Shown here one piece after another: positions 43,077 through 52,777 of a stretch of 64,000 nt of DNA. The DNA lies in contig JAIQGE010000005.1 of the NCBI GenBank assembly GCA_020072815.1, positions 302,843 through 366,842 of the forward strand. The letters run 5' to 3'. This stretch comes from Terriglobia bacterium (lineage in GTDB: Bacteria > Acidobacteriota > Terriglobia > Terriglobales > Acidobacteriaceae). The notes under the pieces were generated by a model. The model did no database searches. It was not told the DNA's origin and worked only from the letters and a program-made list of their open reading frames with translations. Positions within the stretch are counted from its first letter, which is position 1. Each line of letters starts with the position of its first letter. A program made the translations under genes and the position numbers.

Positions 43077-43246
43077 TCGCCACAAGTGCCACAGCCGAAC
43101 CTGAGGTAATTCCCACCGTCAAGCGGCTCTCGGGGACCGGATCGGCAAGTCCCGCCGATTTCTAAAATATAAACCTATATTTATCAACAATATAGAGGAC
43201 TTCTGCCGATCATGGGACATTCCGGCAAGGCCGACTTTACATAATA

Positions 43247-43264
43247 TAACTAAATGATTAGTTA
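43247..43264. promoter_or_regulatory. Operator palindrome A upstream of blaI
   Basis: A perfect 7-bp inverted repeat TAACTAA-ATGA-TTAGTTA lies 64 bp upstream of the blaI start. A palindrome of the same kind (AACTAA-N4-TTAGTT) lies 20 bp before htrA. It is a probable binding site of the BlaI dimer. Confidence 0.65.
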
Positions 43265-43284
43265 CTATTTTTGAGTTTCCTGCG

Positions 43285-43299
43285 TCTAACCACGTTAGA
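43285..43299. promoter_or_regulatory. Operator palindrome B upstream of blaI
   Basis: The sequence TCTAA-CCACG-TTAGA is an inverted repeat with 5-nt spacer, 28 bp before the blaI start. The same TCTAA-N5-TTAGA arrangement is found at 45401-45415 in front of htrA. Confidence 0.6.
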
Positions 43300-43327
43300 G
43301 AAAAGGGAAAGCTGAGGAAACAAGGCC

Positions 43328-43714
43328 TTGCCGCCCAGAAAGTCAAACACTCTTACGGAAGCCGAACTGCGCTTGATGGAGGTGCTGTGGCAGAAAGATT
43401 CGGCCACCGTGCACCAGTTGCTGGAAGCGCTGCCGGCGCAGCCCGCGCTGGCGTACAACTCTGTGCTCACCACCATTCGGATCCTGGAAAAAAAAGGCTA
43501 CGTGCAGCACGTGAAGGACGGCCGCGCGCACATTTATCGTGCCGTGGTTGGCAGAAAAGAGGCCACACGCTTTGCCGTGCGCAACCTGGTGAACCGCTTC
43601 TTCAAGGACTCGCATGAGCTCCTGGTCCTGAACCTGCTGGAGAACAAGAGTCTGGATGAGGATGAGTTGCGTCGCCTGAGCCAGTTGCTGCACGAGGGAG
43701 GCCAGCAGCCGTGA
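43328..43714 (+). CDS. BlaI/MecI-family transcriptional repressor
   Basis: This 128-residue protein has an N-terminal winged helix (TEAELRLMEVLWQKDSATVHQLLEALP and AYNSVLTTIRILEKKGYVQHVKDGRAHIYRAVV) and a C-terminal dimerisation helix region (FFKDSHELLVLNLLENKSLDEDELRRLSQLL), as in BlaI. The start is TTG 43328, with AAGG and GAGG upstream; no ATG gives a full N-terminus. Its stop overlaps the GTG of the M56 peptidase gene by 4 nt, the usual repressor-antirepressor arrangement. Cleavage of the repressor by the peptidase would lift repression. Confidence 0.92.
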   Translation: MPPRKSNTLTEAELRLMEVLWQKDSATVHQLLEALPAQPALAYNSVLTTIRILEKKGYVQHVKDGRAHIYRAVVGRKEATRFAVRNLVNRFFKDSHELLVLNLLENKSLDEDELRRLSQLLHEGGQQP

Positions 43715-45348
43715 TCGCGATCGCCTATCTGGCCTGGTTTGCCAGCATAACGTTTTCTGGACCAATGTTTGCCAGCACAACTCTCTCCAGCGCGACGTTG
43801 TCCAGTGAAACCCTGGCCACAGCAACGTTTCAACGCCTGTTGTTTTGCCTGGTGGAAGGCTTGGCGCTGGCTATCCTGATCACAGGAGTTCTTCGCCTGG
43901 CTCCAGGGAAAGATTCGCGCACGCGGTTCCGGGTTTGGTTTTCCACGCTGCTGGCAACGGCCGCTCTGCCTCTGCTGACCGCGGGATGGAAGCCGGTGGC
44001 CGCCATCGCCGACGCCACGCAGCCTGTGTTCAGCGTTCCCGTCTCGGTGGTTGAGTACGTTTGCCTTGCGTGGCTCACGGTCGCGACGCTGGGCCTGCTG
44101 CGCGTTGCCGCCGGGCTTGGGCAGCTTCGCAAACTGCGGCGCCAATGCCAGCCGATCGGCGCACAGCAGCTCGGCCTTGAGCTGACCAGCCGCGTCGAAG
44201 AATTCCGCAAGTTGCGTCGGCTTTCCATTGTTGTTTGTCAGGATGTTCATGTGCCTGCGGCCGTCGGCTTCTTCCATCCGGCGATCGTGCTTCCCGCATG
44301 GCTTGCCGCGGAAGGCCCGTCTGGCGAATTGAAGCACGTTGTCCTGCACGAACTTGAGCATCTGCGCCGCTACGATGATTGGACCAACCTGGCGCAACAG
44401 ATCGTCAAGGCAATTCTGTTCTTCCATCCCGCGGTGTGGTGGATGGAGCGCGCGCTCGCCCTGGACCGCGAGATGGCTTGCGATGACGCCGTGCTGGCGC
44501 AAACTTCCAGCCCGCGGGCATACGCCCTGTGCCTGGCGCGCGTGGCGGAAAAGAGCTTCCTGCAACGGCAACTCGCTCTGGCCCAGGCCGCGGTAAGCCG
44601 GGTGCGGCAGCTTTCGCAGCGCGTGGCCAGGATTCTGGATGCGAATCGTCCCGCCGCCGCTCCCTTGTGGAAGCCGGCGATTCCAGTGGTCACTGCGCTG
44701 GCATTGCTCTGCGCTCTCGGACTCTCATGGACTCCAGGTTTGATTGCCGTGAACAGCGGCGGGTCATCGTCAGCGACGACGGCCGCGGCGAAGCCGATAC
44801 ACAACGCAGCCAATGACGCAGACAAGTTACCAGCTCTCGGCGCTCGCGTTGCTCCGGTGAGCCTGACGCAATCGGCGGATGATTCGGCGGCAACGCCGTC
44901 AGCGGCGCATTTTCGTCGCGACGCTTTTTCCGCCAAGGCGGCTGCGGTGAAAGCCGTGCATCGTTCGTTGCGAAACTCGTCATTGCGCAACCCATCGTTG
45001 CGAAACCCATCATTGCGAAGCCCATCGTCGCAACCAGAGAAACCTGTGCTGCGCTCAGCGTTAGCCCCAGAGTCAGCGATTCCACGAAAGTCCGCGCCAC
45101 AGTCAATAACGATGCAAGAGCAAGAGCAAGATCGCGCTACGACGTTTGCGGCGGAAAACAGATTTGCAGCAGCGCCAGGACTTCCGCAGCTTCCGGCATT
45201 GCCTGAAGTCCAAGGCGACTACGTGCTGGTCGTGGCCACCGAACAAACCATTACGCGAACTCCGGCGGGCGTGCAGGTGAACTTTGTCGAAGTGCGAATG
45301 CTGGTGCCGAGAAGTCAAATTCCAAAACCGTTTCCCAAAAAGACCTAG
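43711..45348 (+). CDS. M56 (BlaR1-type) membrane metallopeptidase
   Basis: This 545-residue protein has membrane segments around 42-60, 75-93, 110-130 and 330-350, and the zinc-peptidase motif HELEH at 213-217 (VVLHELEHLRRYDD), followed by FFHPAVWWMERALALDREMACDDAVL. The C-terminal 200 residues are Ala/Ser-rich and contain a five-residue tandem repeat (SLRNP, four copies). There is no penicillin-binding domain, so the signal is not a beta-lactam by itself. The N-terminus has pentapeptide-like units (FAST TLSSA TLSSE TLATA TF). GTG 43711 overlaps blaI. Confidence 0.88.
   Translation: MIAIAYLAWFASITFSGPMFASTTLSSATLSSETLATATFQRLLFCLVEGLALAILITGVLRLAPGKDSRTRFRVWFSTLLATAALPLLTAGWKPVAAIADATQPVFSVPVSVVEYVCLAWLTVATLGLLRVAAGLGQLRKLRRQCQPIGAQQLGLELTSRVEEFRKLRRLSIVVCQDVHVPAAVGFFHPAIVLPAWLAAEGPSGELKHVVLHELEHLRRYDDWTNLAQQIVKAILFFHPAVWWMERALALDREMACDDAVLAQTSSPRAYALCLARVAEKSFLQRQLALAQAAVSRVRQLSQRVARILDANRPAAAPLWKPAIPVVTALALLCALGLSWTPGLIAVNSGGSSSATTAAAKPIHNAANDADKLPALGARVAPVSLTQSADDSAATPSAAHFRRDAFSAKAAAVKAVHRSLRNSSLRNPSLRNPSLRSPSSQPEKPVLRSALAPESAIPRKSAPQSITMQEQEQDRATTFAAENRFAAAPGLPQLPALPEVQGDYVLVVATEQTITRTPAGVQVNFVEVRMLVPRSQIPKPFPKKT
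44965..45024 (+). repeat. 15-bp tandem repeat inside the M56 gene
   Basis: Four in-frame copies of a 15-bp unit (TCATTGCGAAACCCA-like) encode SLRNS/SLRNP units in the periplasmic tail, with a degenerate fifth copy. Copy number can change without shifting the frame. Confidence 0.75.
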
Positions 45349-45400
45349 CTGACCCTTGCCGCTGGCCGGCTTAAATGCCGGTAGTCGCGAAGAAGCTGGG

Positions 45401-45430
45401 TCTAACAAATTTAGAACTAATAAATTAGTT
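45401..45430. promoter_or_regulatory. Tandem operator palindromes C and D upstream of htrA
   Basis: Two palindromes abut: TCTAA-CAAAT-TTAGA (45401-45415) and AACTAA-TAAA-TTAGTT (45415-45430). They repeat the two site types found before blaI. They end 20 bp before the htrA start codon, so a bound repressor would cover the promoter. Confidence 0.65.
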
Positions 45431-45449
45431 ACATCCCGAGGTGAATTCG

Positions 45450-47084
45450 ATGAACAGATCGCTCAAATCCCCCAACCCCGTTCTAACTGGCAAAAGGCTG
45501 GTAGTCCTCGCGACGCTGGCTCTGGCTCTATGCCTGGGCGGCTACGCGGCGCTCAAACCCGCGGCAGCAAGTGCGTCCAGCGTCGCACATCCTCTTGCAA
45601 CTTCAGCGGCAGCGCCGCTTGATGACAACAGCGTCAGCGCCATTACCGCGCTGGACCACGCGATGGAAACGCTGGCGGCGCACGTAACGCCCGCCGTGGT
45701 CAACGTGACGGTCACGTCGCGCAATCGCGGCGGACAAAACATCTTCAACGGTCCGGGTCAAGGCCAGGGCCAGGGCCGCGGACAAGGCCAAGGCCAGGGC
45801 GACGACGATGACGACGGCACCGGCGCCATTCAGCGTTTCTTCGGCCCGTTCGGCTTCGGCCAGCGTGTACGTCCCTCGCCGCAAATCGAACACGGCCTGG
45901 GCAGCGGCGTAGTGATCTCGCCTGACGGCTACATCGTCACCAACCATCACGTGATTGATGGCGCGGTGGACATCCGCGTCACCACCACCGACCGCCGCGT
46001 GCTCCCCGCCAAGCTGATCGGCTATGACAAGCTGACCGACTTGGCGGTGATCAAGGTTGACGCCGCAAATCTCGCCAGCCTGCCTTGGGGCGATTCCACC
46101 ACGCTCAAGCCCGGACAGACGGTTCTGGCGTTCGGCAACCCGTTTGGTTTCCGCTTCACCGTAACGCGCGGTATTGTGAGCGCGCTGAACCGCGCCAACC
46201 CTTATTCGGACGATCCACGCAAACCCGGCGAGTTCATACAGACCGACGCGGCCATCAATCCCGGCAACTCCGGCGGACCGCTGGTGAACGCGCGCGGTGA
46301 AATCGTGGGCATCAACACGTTCCTCATCTCGGCTTCCGGAACTTTTTCGGGCATGGGCTTTGCCATTCCCACGCAGATCGCGCATTCCACCGTGGACACG
46401 CTCATCAAGTACGGCAAGGTGGAGCACGCGCGCATCGGCGTGGTGATCAATGACGTGACTCCGGAAAATGCCGGGTTCTTCAAGCTGACCACCGCCAGCG
46501 GCGCGCTGGTAAGCCAGGTGGAACCGGACGCGCCCGGAGCCAAAGCCGGCCTGAAAGTGGGCGACGTGATCACCCAGGTGGACGGCAAGAAGGTGGAAAC
46601 CTCCGGGCAGTTGCAGGCGTTCATCAGCCAGCAGCGTCCCGGCGCCAAGGTCACGCTGGAAATCTCGCGCGATGGCCATGGTATGACCGTTCCGGTCACG
46701 CTGGCGGCGCTCGATTCACGCGCGGCCAACAACGACGCCGGCGGCAAGTCCAGCGAAGCCCGCGGCACGGACAAAGCCCGCTGGGGCGTGGGCTTCAGCG
46801 ACCTCACGCAAGACCTGCGCGAGCAGCTCCAGTTGCCCAAGACGGTGGAAGGCGCGGTGGTGACCCAGGTCCAGCCGGGCAGCCCGGCGGACAACGCCGG
46901 CATCAGCCGCGGCGACGTGATCCTGGAAGTCAACCGCAAGCCAGTCAAGGACTCGGCCGACGCCCAGCGTGAACTGCGCTCGGTGGCCAGCGGCAAGGAC
47001 GCGCTTGTACTCGTTTGGTCGAACGGCGGCTCGAGCTTCCGCGTGCTGCACGCGGCGGAGGCAGGACAGGGGGACGGAGAGTAA
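45450..47084 (+). CDS. HtrA/DegQ-type periplasmic serine protease with two PDZ domains
   Basis: This 544-residue protein has a membrane anchor or signal near 19-37 (RLVVLATLALALCLGGYAAL), a Gly-Gln/Asp-rich low-complexity loop at about 100-120, and a trypsin-like domain. The catalytic His is in TNHHVIDG, Asp in DKLTDLAVIKV and Ser in INPGNSGGPLV. Two PDZ domains follow (ASGALVSQVEPDAPGAKAGLKVGDVI and EGAVVTQVQPGSPADNAGISRGDVI). GAGG lies 7 nt before ATG 45450. The BlaI-type operators in front of it suggest it belongs to the BlaI/M56 envelope-stress regulon. A hairpin follows the stop codon. Confidence 0.93.
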   Translation: MNRSLKSPNPVLTGKRLVVLATLALALCLGGYAALKPAAASASSVAHPLATSAAAPLDDNSVSAITALDHAMETLAAHVTPAVVNVTVTSRNRGGQNIFNGPGQGQGQGRGQGQGQGDDDDDGTGAIQRFFGPFGFGQRVRPSPQIEHGLGSGVVISPDGYIVTNHHVIDGAVDIRVTTTDRRVLPAKLIGYDKLTDLAVIKVDAANLASLPWGDSTTLKPGQTVLAFGNPFGFRFTVTRGIVSALNRANPYSDDPRKPGEFIQTDAAINPGNSGGPLVNARGEIVGINTFLISASGTFSGMGFAIPTQIAHSTVDTLIKYGKVEHARIGVVINDVTPENAGFFKLTTASGALVSQVEPDAPGAKAGLKVGDVITQVDGKKVETSGQLQAFISQQRPGAKVTLEISRDGHGMTVPVTLAALDSRAANNDAGGKSSEARGTDKARWGVGFSDLTQDLREQLQLPKTVEGAVVTQVQPGSPADNAGISRGDVILEVNRKPVKDSADAQRELRSVASGKDALVLVWSNGGSSFRVLHAAEAGQGDGE

Positions 47085-47096
47085 CGGCTTCGCCAA

Positions 47097-47122
47097 GGGC
47101 GTACTCGGCGACGAGTGCGCCC
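47097..47122 (+). terminator. Strong hairpin after htrA
   Basis: An 11-bp stem with one G-T pair (GGGCGTACTCG / CGAGTGCGCCC) is capped by a GCGA tetraloop. It begins 12 bp after the htrA stop. A C-rich stretch rather than a T tract follows, so it may stabilise the mRNA end or act with Rho. Confidence 0.55.
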
Positions 47123-47735
47123 CTCCCCTCCCTCGGCATCCCAAGATCCAAAGGACTTACGCAACGCATCCCAAGGGTCCCGGACTCGCGCGGTGAACCC
47201 CTCGGGTGAGACAGTTTTGGAGTCTGAGGTTTTCCGATCACGGCGATCACGTGCGATGTCGGCGATCGCGGCGATTGGCATCCCCCACCCCTCCCTATTC
47301 GTCCCAATGGTCCCAATAAACAAAGGACTTAGCCGGCGTCGATCCCAATCAGATCCCAATCAATTCGGCAGAGCGGTTGCGGCTGTTTTTGCCTTGGCTA
47401 GTTGCTAGCTGCCAGTTGCTAATTGCTGTGTTTTCAATGATCTACGCTGTTTCACACCCTGAGGCGCAGCTTATGATAGCGCATTTCTTTAAGCGAATAA
47501 AGAACGAATAAGGACAGGTACTTCTAGCCGGATAAAAATCCTGTCGCGACTCAGTACTAAAACCATGTTAAGATCCGGTACGTTACCTTAGTACATGTCT
47601 ATGACCAAGTCAACCAACGATACCAGCCGCACATATTCGGCCAGCGACATGGCAGGTAGGCGTTGTTTTCCATCGGGTTAGGCTCCGCGATATTTTTCAC
47701 TTGGTTCCAGTAGGACTGAAGAGTGGGAGGAAGCA
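47123..47735. other. Repeat-bearing intergenic region at island border
   Basis: These 613 bp contain copy 2 of the dispersed 59-bp repeat, two imperfect copies of a CCCTCCC...AAAGGACTTA unit (ending near 47160 and 47332), and short GCTAATTGCT/GCTAGTTGCT-type units at about 47397-47430. From about 47400 the base composition becomes clearly more AT-rich. No gene was recognised. Confidence 0.5.
47220..47278. repeat. Dispersed intergenic repeat, copy 2
   Basis: This is the second copy of the 59-bp unit found at 14826-14884, same orientation, with about 53 of 59 positions identical. As in copy 1 it is located downstream of a terminator-like hairpin. Confidence 0.7.
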
Positions 47736-48659
47736 GTGAATTCCAGTGATATCTCTACACAAATCTCAATTCTGAATCGTAATCAAGCTAGCGTGCATAC
47801 ACAGACCCATATTGGACGACAGGTATATGGCAAAGTTGCGAAGTTGAGCTTATTTGTGGTTGCGCCCCTAGTTCTTTTCGCGATTTCTGTACCGTGCGCT
47901 TTTGCCATTCAAAACTCAAGTGTGGAATCTGAGAACGGTCCTGTTATTTCTTGGATACCTGCTTCGTCATTGCAGACCGTTAGCCCGGGAGAAACTGGCA
48001 ACCTCGTGGTGCATTTCGTATCCACCAAAAACTTAGGACGAGTTGTTGTTCAGACTTCTCCCGAACTGACTGGCTTGGTTCAACCTCAACCTGCGCGGTT
48101 GGAAAATGTCCGTAAAGGCGAAATCGTCGAAATCGTTCTCCATTTAGCACCGGCGGCCAATGCGACACTGGGCAACGATGTCGGAACTCTTAGCTTGATC
48201 AAGCAGGACGATGGCGTATCGCACAAAGCTCTATTGCAACCATTCCCATTGTCGGTGAGGATCTGGAAGCGCTTTTCTACGTCCGTTGGACTGTCATTTC
48301 AGTATCCGCCAGAGTATGGGGCTGTTCCCGACGTCAAGCAGACTGCGGACGACACGCGAGTTAACCTTTTCGGTCTAGCAGACGAGTTTCCTCTCGAGGG
48401 AATTACGATCTCCCGCAGAACCGATCTGCTGGTTAATCTGATCGACAGGCTAAAGCAGCAGCTCACATTACTAGGTCGCTCATCGCAAACAGTCCAAGGA
48501 ATCGACTGGACGATCCTGACGCTTCGAGATGAGCCGACACGTGTTGAACTCTACGAGGCTGTGACTGAGCGGGGCGGCGTTGTGCTTTCCTTCAGCGCCC
48601 GAAACACTGCTCAAAATACGGCTGCCATCCAGTTGCTTATGGGTACGACAAGTTTCTGA
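47736..48659 (+). CDS. Exported protein of unknown function
   Basis: This 307-residue protein has a long N-region and a signal-type hydrophobic segment at about 37-57 (LSLFVVAPLVLFAISVPCAFA), followed by a beta-rich domain (GNLVVHFVSTKNLGRVVVQTSPELTGLVQPQP, KGEIVEIVLHLAPAANATLG). The C-terminal domain (SFQYPPEYGA..., TERGGVVLSFSARNTAQNTAAIQLLMGTT) resembles the general pattern of proteins that fit an exponentially decaying signal in surface-protein families, but I cannot assign it. GTG 47736 has GGGAGG 5 nt upstream. Codon use is less GC-biased than in neighbours. It is 23 bp from the M23 peptidase gene, so they likely form one operon. Confidence 0.65.
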   Translation: MNSSDISTQISILNRNQASVHTQTHIGRQVYGKVAKLSLFVVAPLVLFAISVPCAFAIQNSSVESENGPVISWIPASSLQTVSPGETGNLVVHFVSTKNLGRVVVQTSPELTGLVQPQPARLENVRKGEIVEIVLHLAPAANATLGNDVGTLSLIKQDDGVSHKALLQPFPLSVRIWKRFSTSVGLSFQYPPEYGAVPDVKQTADDTRVNLFGLADEFPLEGITISRRTDLLVNLIDRLKQQLTLLGRSSQTVQGIDWTILTLRDEPTRVELYEAVTERGGVVLSFSARNTAQNTAAIQLLMGTTSF

Positions 48660-48682
48660 ATGTTCCTGCAGAGGTATTGACA

Positions 48683-50056
48683 ATGAAAAGGTCCGCCAGC
48701 TTCACTCAGCCATCGCTCAGAGGCGTAGCATTCGTGGTTCTTCTAAGTGTGTGCTTCTGCGGGGCGTGTGTCGCGCAAGATGGCTTCCTGACATTCCCAT
48801 CAACAATTGTGTTGCACCCGGTGCAGGGGTGGTACTACAACGATGGCCTGAAATATCACGGAGGAATTGACATTTTAGAAGAGCCTGGCAGCAATGTTCT
48901 CGCTGCTGCAGGAGGGTTGGCTATTTCATCTTGTCAGTTCCCATTGGTTGCAGATCCACAAAATCCAGATCATCTGTCCTTTGGGCAATTCGTGTTAATT
49001 GACCATCAAAACGGCTACAGCACCCTGTACGCCCATCTTGCTTCGGTTGCGCTACCAATAGACTCTCAATTGCCGTGCGATGGCCAGTCGCAACACCAAA
49101 TCCTTTCTAGCAGTTCGTCAATCGTTTATAAAGGCGTAACGTTCAACTGGAAGCCAGTGAATCGCGGCGATGTTATCGGTACGGTGGGGAACACTGGAAC
49201 ATTCGTACCTCATATACACTTTGAAGTTGCAATTGATCCGAACGGTAGTTACCTTACTCACGCAGCTGGAAGCGGCCTCACAAACCGGATTGATCCATTT
49301 GGAATTTTCAACAGTGCAGAGTTTTACCCTCCTCCCGAGGTAAGCTGCAACAACGTACCGACGCAGGCAAAGTACCTTTGGACATCTTGCCCGCCCGCAG
49401 CTCCAATAATCGGGAGTCCAATACTTGGAACCGATTTACCAACTACACTCGCGAATGGCGCTGAGATTTCGGTCGCTCCATTCGATTTTCTCGCTCAAAG
49501 ATTCACCGTTACCACGCCGATCCAAGTAAAGGCAATCAGCCTCCAAATGTCAGGATTTGGGACGGACAAGTTCACTGTTTGGCTTACTAATTCCGTTGGT
49601 TCGGCGGCCAACGCATTTAACGTGCTATTCCAAGCGGACCTTACCTTTCCCTCAACCGGAGGCGGGATAAATGGCAAAACGGTGACGGCTGCAACAAACC
49701 TGACTCTTCCTCCAGGTGTATATTTCATTGTGCTCAGTTCGAACCAGACTCAGGTCACTCAGGGCTGGCTGTCGGCCAATTCGGTTCTGCCAACTACCGT
49801 GGGCGAGGTTGCCCAGGACGGCGTGCTAGTAACAGCATTGCAGGGAGGATCCACTAATGTGGGATTTCCTCCCTCATCAACGTTTGTCCAATTCCCAGTC
49901 ATTCCCTTCATGGCCTTTCAAATCATAGGCGAACAAATTCCCATACCTTTGGCGTCTGCAACGACTGCACCTCCGTCGAGCGTAGCCTTGAATGAGATCT
50001 TTCACGATTCTGACAACGATTCGAATCCGTCAAAGTTCCGCTCACTTCCGTACTGA
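48683..50056 (+). CDS. Secreted M23-family metallopeptidase with C-terminal extension
   Basis: This 457-residue protein has a signal peptide (SLRGVAFVVLLSVCFCGACVAQ). Its LytM/M23 domain has the zinc motifs HGGIDI near residue 60 and PHIHFEV near 190, and GQFVLIDHQNGYSTLYAHL between. A region of about 230 residues follows, made of beta-rich sequence (FTVTTPIQVKAISLQMSGFGTDKFTVWL, LPPGVYFIVLSSNQTQ), possibly a binding module. M23 enzymes cut peptide bridges in peptidoglycan or other glycine-rich peptides. AGAGGT lies before ATG 48683. With its partner upstream it forms a low-GC two-gene insertion. Confidence 0.82.
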   Translation: MKRSASFTQPSLRGVAFVVLLSVCFCGACVAQDGFLTFPSTIVLHPVQGWYYNDGLKYHGGIDILEEPGSNVLAAAGGLAISSCQFPLVADPQNPDHLSFGQFVLIDHQNGYSTLYAHLASVALPIDSQLPCDGQSQHQILSSSSSIVYKGVTFNWKPVNRGDVIGTVGNTGTFVPHIHFEVAIDPNGSYLTHAAGSGLTNRIDPFGIFNSAEFYPPPEVSCNNVPTQAKYLWTSCPPAAPIIGSPILGTDLPTTLANGAEISVAPFDFLAQRFTVTTPIQVKAISLQMSGFGTDKFTVWLTNSVGSAANAFNVLFQADLTFPSTGGGINGKTVTAATNLTLPPGVYFIVLSSNQTQVTQGWLSANSVLPTTVGEVAQDGVLVTALQGGSTNVGFPPSSTFVQFPVIPFMAFQIIGEQIPIPLASATTAPPSSVALNEIFHDSDNDSNPSKFRSLPY

Positions 50057-50310
50057 TGATTGTTGCAAGCTCGGGGCGGTTGGCCCAGGCTTCTTGCTCC
50101 TAGTCTTCCTTCGCAACATTCCCGGGTGGCCGATCCTTCGCGGGTTTGGTTTTTGCGAAGCGGGGTTGAATGATGCCTCCCTTTGTCTTGATTCACGCGC
50201 TCCGCTTCGCTGCGCGCGGGCCTTCGGCAAAAGGGAAGAATTGGTTTTTGCAATCGCCTGGCCGCATGAGAATCCTCTGGCGCCAACTGCTAATGGCTAA
50301 TCGCTAACGG

Positions 50311-51327
<1,017 letters not shown>

Positions 51328-51404
51328 GACGGATTTGATGTTACTACGCGCGGTGGCGACGCATGACGATTTGGTAAATGTGTAATTTGCTAATTTGGTA
51401 AACG

Positions 51405-52310
51405 TTAATTCGGCTTCGCCGCTGTCAACGATTGCAGCCACGTGATCACCGCCGTCTGCAAGGCAATTCGATGGTCAGAGAATCCGTGGTCCGTGGCCAT
51501 GTGTTCTTCGGTGACCTGCATGTTGCCGGTTTTGCGCAGCGCCGCAGCCATCGCCTGGTTCTGCTCGATATTGCGATCGTCGGCTTCAAGGATCAGCACG
51601 GGACGGTCTTTCAGCGCGGGCGCGTCGTCCAGGTAATTCAGCTTGGCCGCGTTCTGCAGGATCTCGGCAATCAGGCTTTCCGGCGTGGTGCCGGCCAGCC
51701 GCGGCGAGTCATCCTTGAAAGCGTCAGGGCGGTTCTTAGGATCAGGCAGCTTGGTGGCGCCGATGTTCCACGCCGCGATCATCACCACGCCCATGATCTG
51801 CGGATCGCGAGCGGCGGCGCGGCTCACCATGAAGCCGCCCATGCTGTGCCCGATGAGCACGATTCGCTTGGGCGCGACGCGATACTTGGCGGCGTTGGCC
51901 GGATCGCGAAGAAACTGAATGGCCGCTTGCACGTCTTCAATGGAGTTGGCGAAGGAGAACGTTCCCTGGCTGCCCCATGATCCGCGATAGTGTGGCACCA
52001 GCACGTTCCATCCGGCGCGGCGGATGGAGTAAGCCAGGTCCATGTTCTTTTCGTTGCCGGGGAAGCCGTGCATCATCACCACCGTGGGATGCGGTCCCGC
52101 ACCCGACGCGATATACATCACCGCGTGCATCATTACGCCGTGGCTGGGGATGTCCGGCGCTTCCATGGTGGGCGGATTGGCTTTGTCCGGCGCCGGGTCA
52201 GAGATCACCGCTGCGGGCGGCTGTTGCGCGTGAGCGTAAGGCGACGCCACCAGAAACATGCAGCACAAACAGATGAAACATGAAAGGCTTTTTGCGGACA
52301 TGATGCGCAT
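51405..52310 (-). CDS. Secreted alpha/beta hydrolase (dienelactone-hydrolase-like)
   Basis: This 301-residue protein has a signal peptide ([21 protein letters not shown]), then an alpha/beta hydrolase fold with the oxyanion segment [13 protein letters not shown], nucleophile elbow GHSMGG, acid in [14 protein letters not shown] and His in TDHGFSDHR. The [14 protein letters not shown] segment is typical of dienelactone-hydrolase/prolyl-oligopeptidase-like exported esterases. The substrate is unknown. It starts 7 bp after the AhpD-like gene stop, so they are cotranscribed. Confidence 0.85.
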   Translation of the reverse strand: MRIMSAKSLSCFICLCCMFLVASPYAHAQQPPAAVISDPAPDKANPPTMEAPDIPSHGVMMHAVMYIASGAGPHPTVVMMHGFPGNEKNMDLAYSIRRAGWNVLVPHYRGSWGSQGTFSFANSIEDVQAAIQFLRDPANAAKYRVAPKRIVLIGHSMGGFMVSRAAARDPQIMGVVMIAAWNIGATKLPDPKNRPDAFKDDSPRLAGTTPESLIAEILQNAAKLNYLDDAPALKDRPVLILEADDRNIEQNQAMAAALRKTGNMQVTEEHMATDHGFSDHRIALQTAVITWLQSLTAAKPN

Positions 52311-52317
52311 GGTGAAC

Positions 52318-52719
52318 TTACCCTATCGCTTTGAGATGCTCGTCAATCTCCACCTGGTGTCCAGCGACGAGACGGTTGTTCTGGTTGGCCAGTCCGACGA
52401 CGGCCAGCATCTCGTTGAACATGGCCTCGGTCATGCCTTTCTTGCGGGCGGCGGCGGTGTGCGCGGCGATGCAGTAGTCGCACTGGTTGCTGACGCTCAC
52501 CGCCACGTAGATCATCTCCTTCACCAGCGCGTCCAGCGTACCGGCGGACATGATCTCCTTGGTGTCTTCCCAGGTCCGCTTCAGGCGCACCGGATCATGC
52601 GCCAGCGCCTTCCAGAAATTGGTGACTTTATCAATCTTGCGCGTGGCCATAATGTCGTCATACACGGCGCGGACTTGCGGACTGGCGTTTTCGTATTCGA
52701 TGAAACCAAATGTTGACAT
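52318..52719 (-). CDS. AhpD/carboxymuconolactone-decarboxylase-like protein
   Basis: This 133-residue protein shows the AhpD-type redox motif CDYC-x3-H (SNQCDYCIAAHTAAARKKG) in the core helices, as in alkylhydroperoxidase D-like CMD proteins. FWKALAHDPVRLKRTWEDTKEIM at the N-terminal side fits the same family. It probably acts as a disulfide-based peroxidase or oxidoreductase. AAGGAG precedes ATG 52719. An inverted-repeat region lies directly upstream. Confidence 0.87.
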   Translation of the reverse strand: MSTFGFIEYENASPQVRAVYDDIMATRKIDKVTNFWKALAHDPVRLKRTWEDTKEIMSAGTLDALVKEMIYVAVSVSNQCDYCIAAHTAAARKKGMTEAMFNEMLAVVGLANQNNRLVAGHQVEIDEHLKAIG

Positions 52720-52777
52720 GAATGAATGCTCCTTATCATCGAGTGGCTGCAAATGGCGAAGACCTCATTTGGAGCGA

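Noticed and set aside
50002..50286. A 94-codon minus-strand frame between the M23 gene and the aldo/keto reductase
   Set aside because: It is Arg/Pro/Ser-rich, overlaps the 3' end of the M23 gene, has no good ribosome site and looks like translated repeat DNA.
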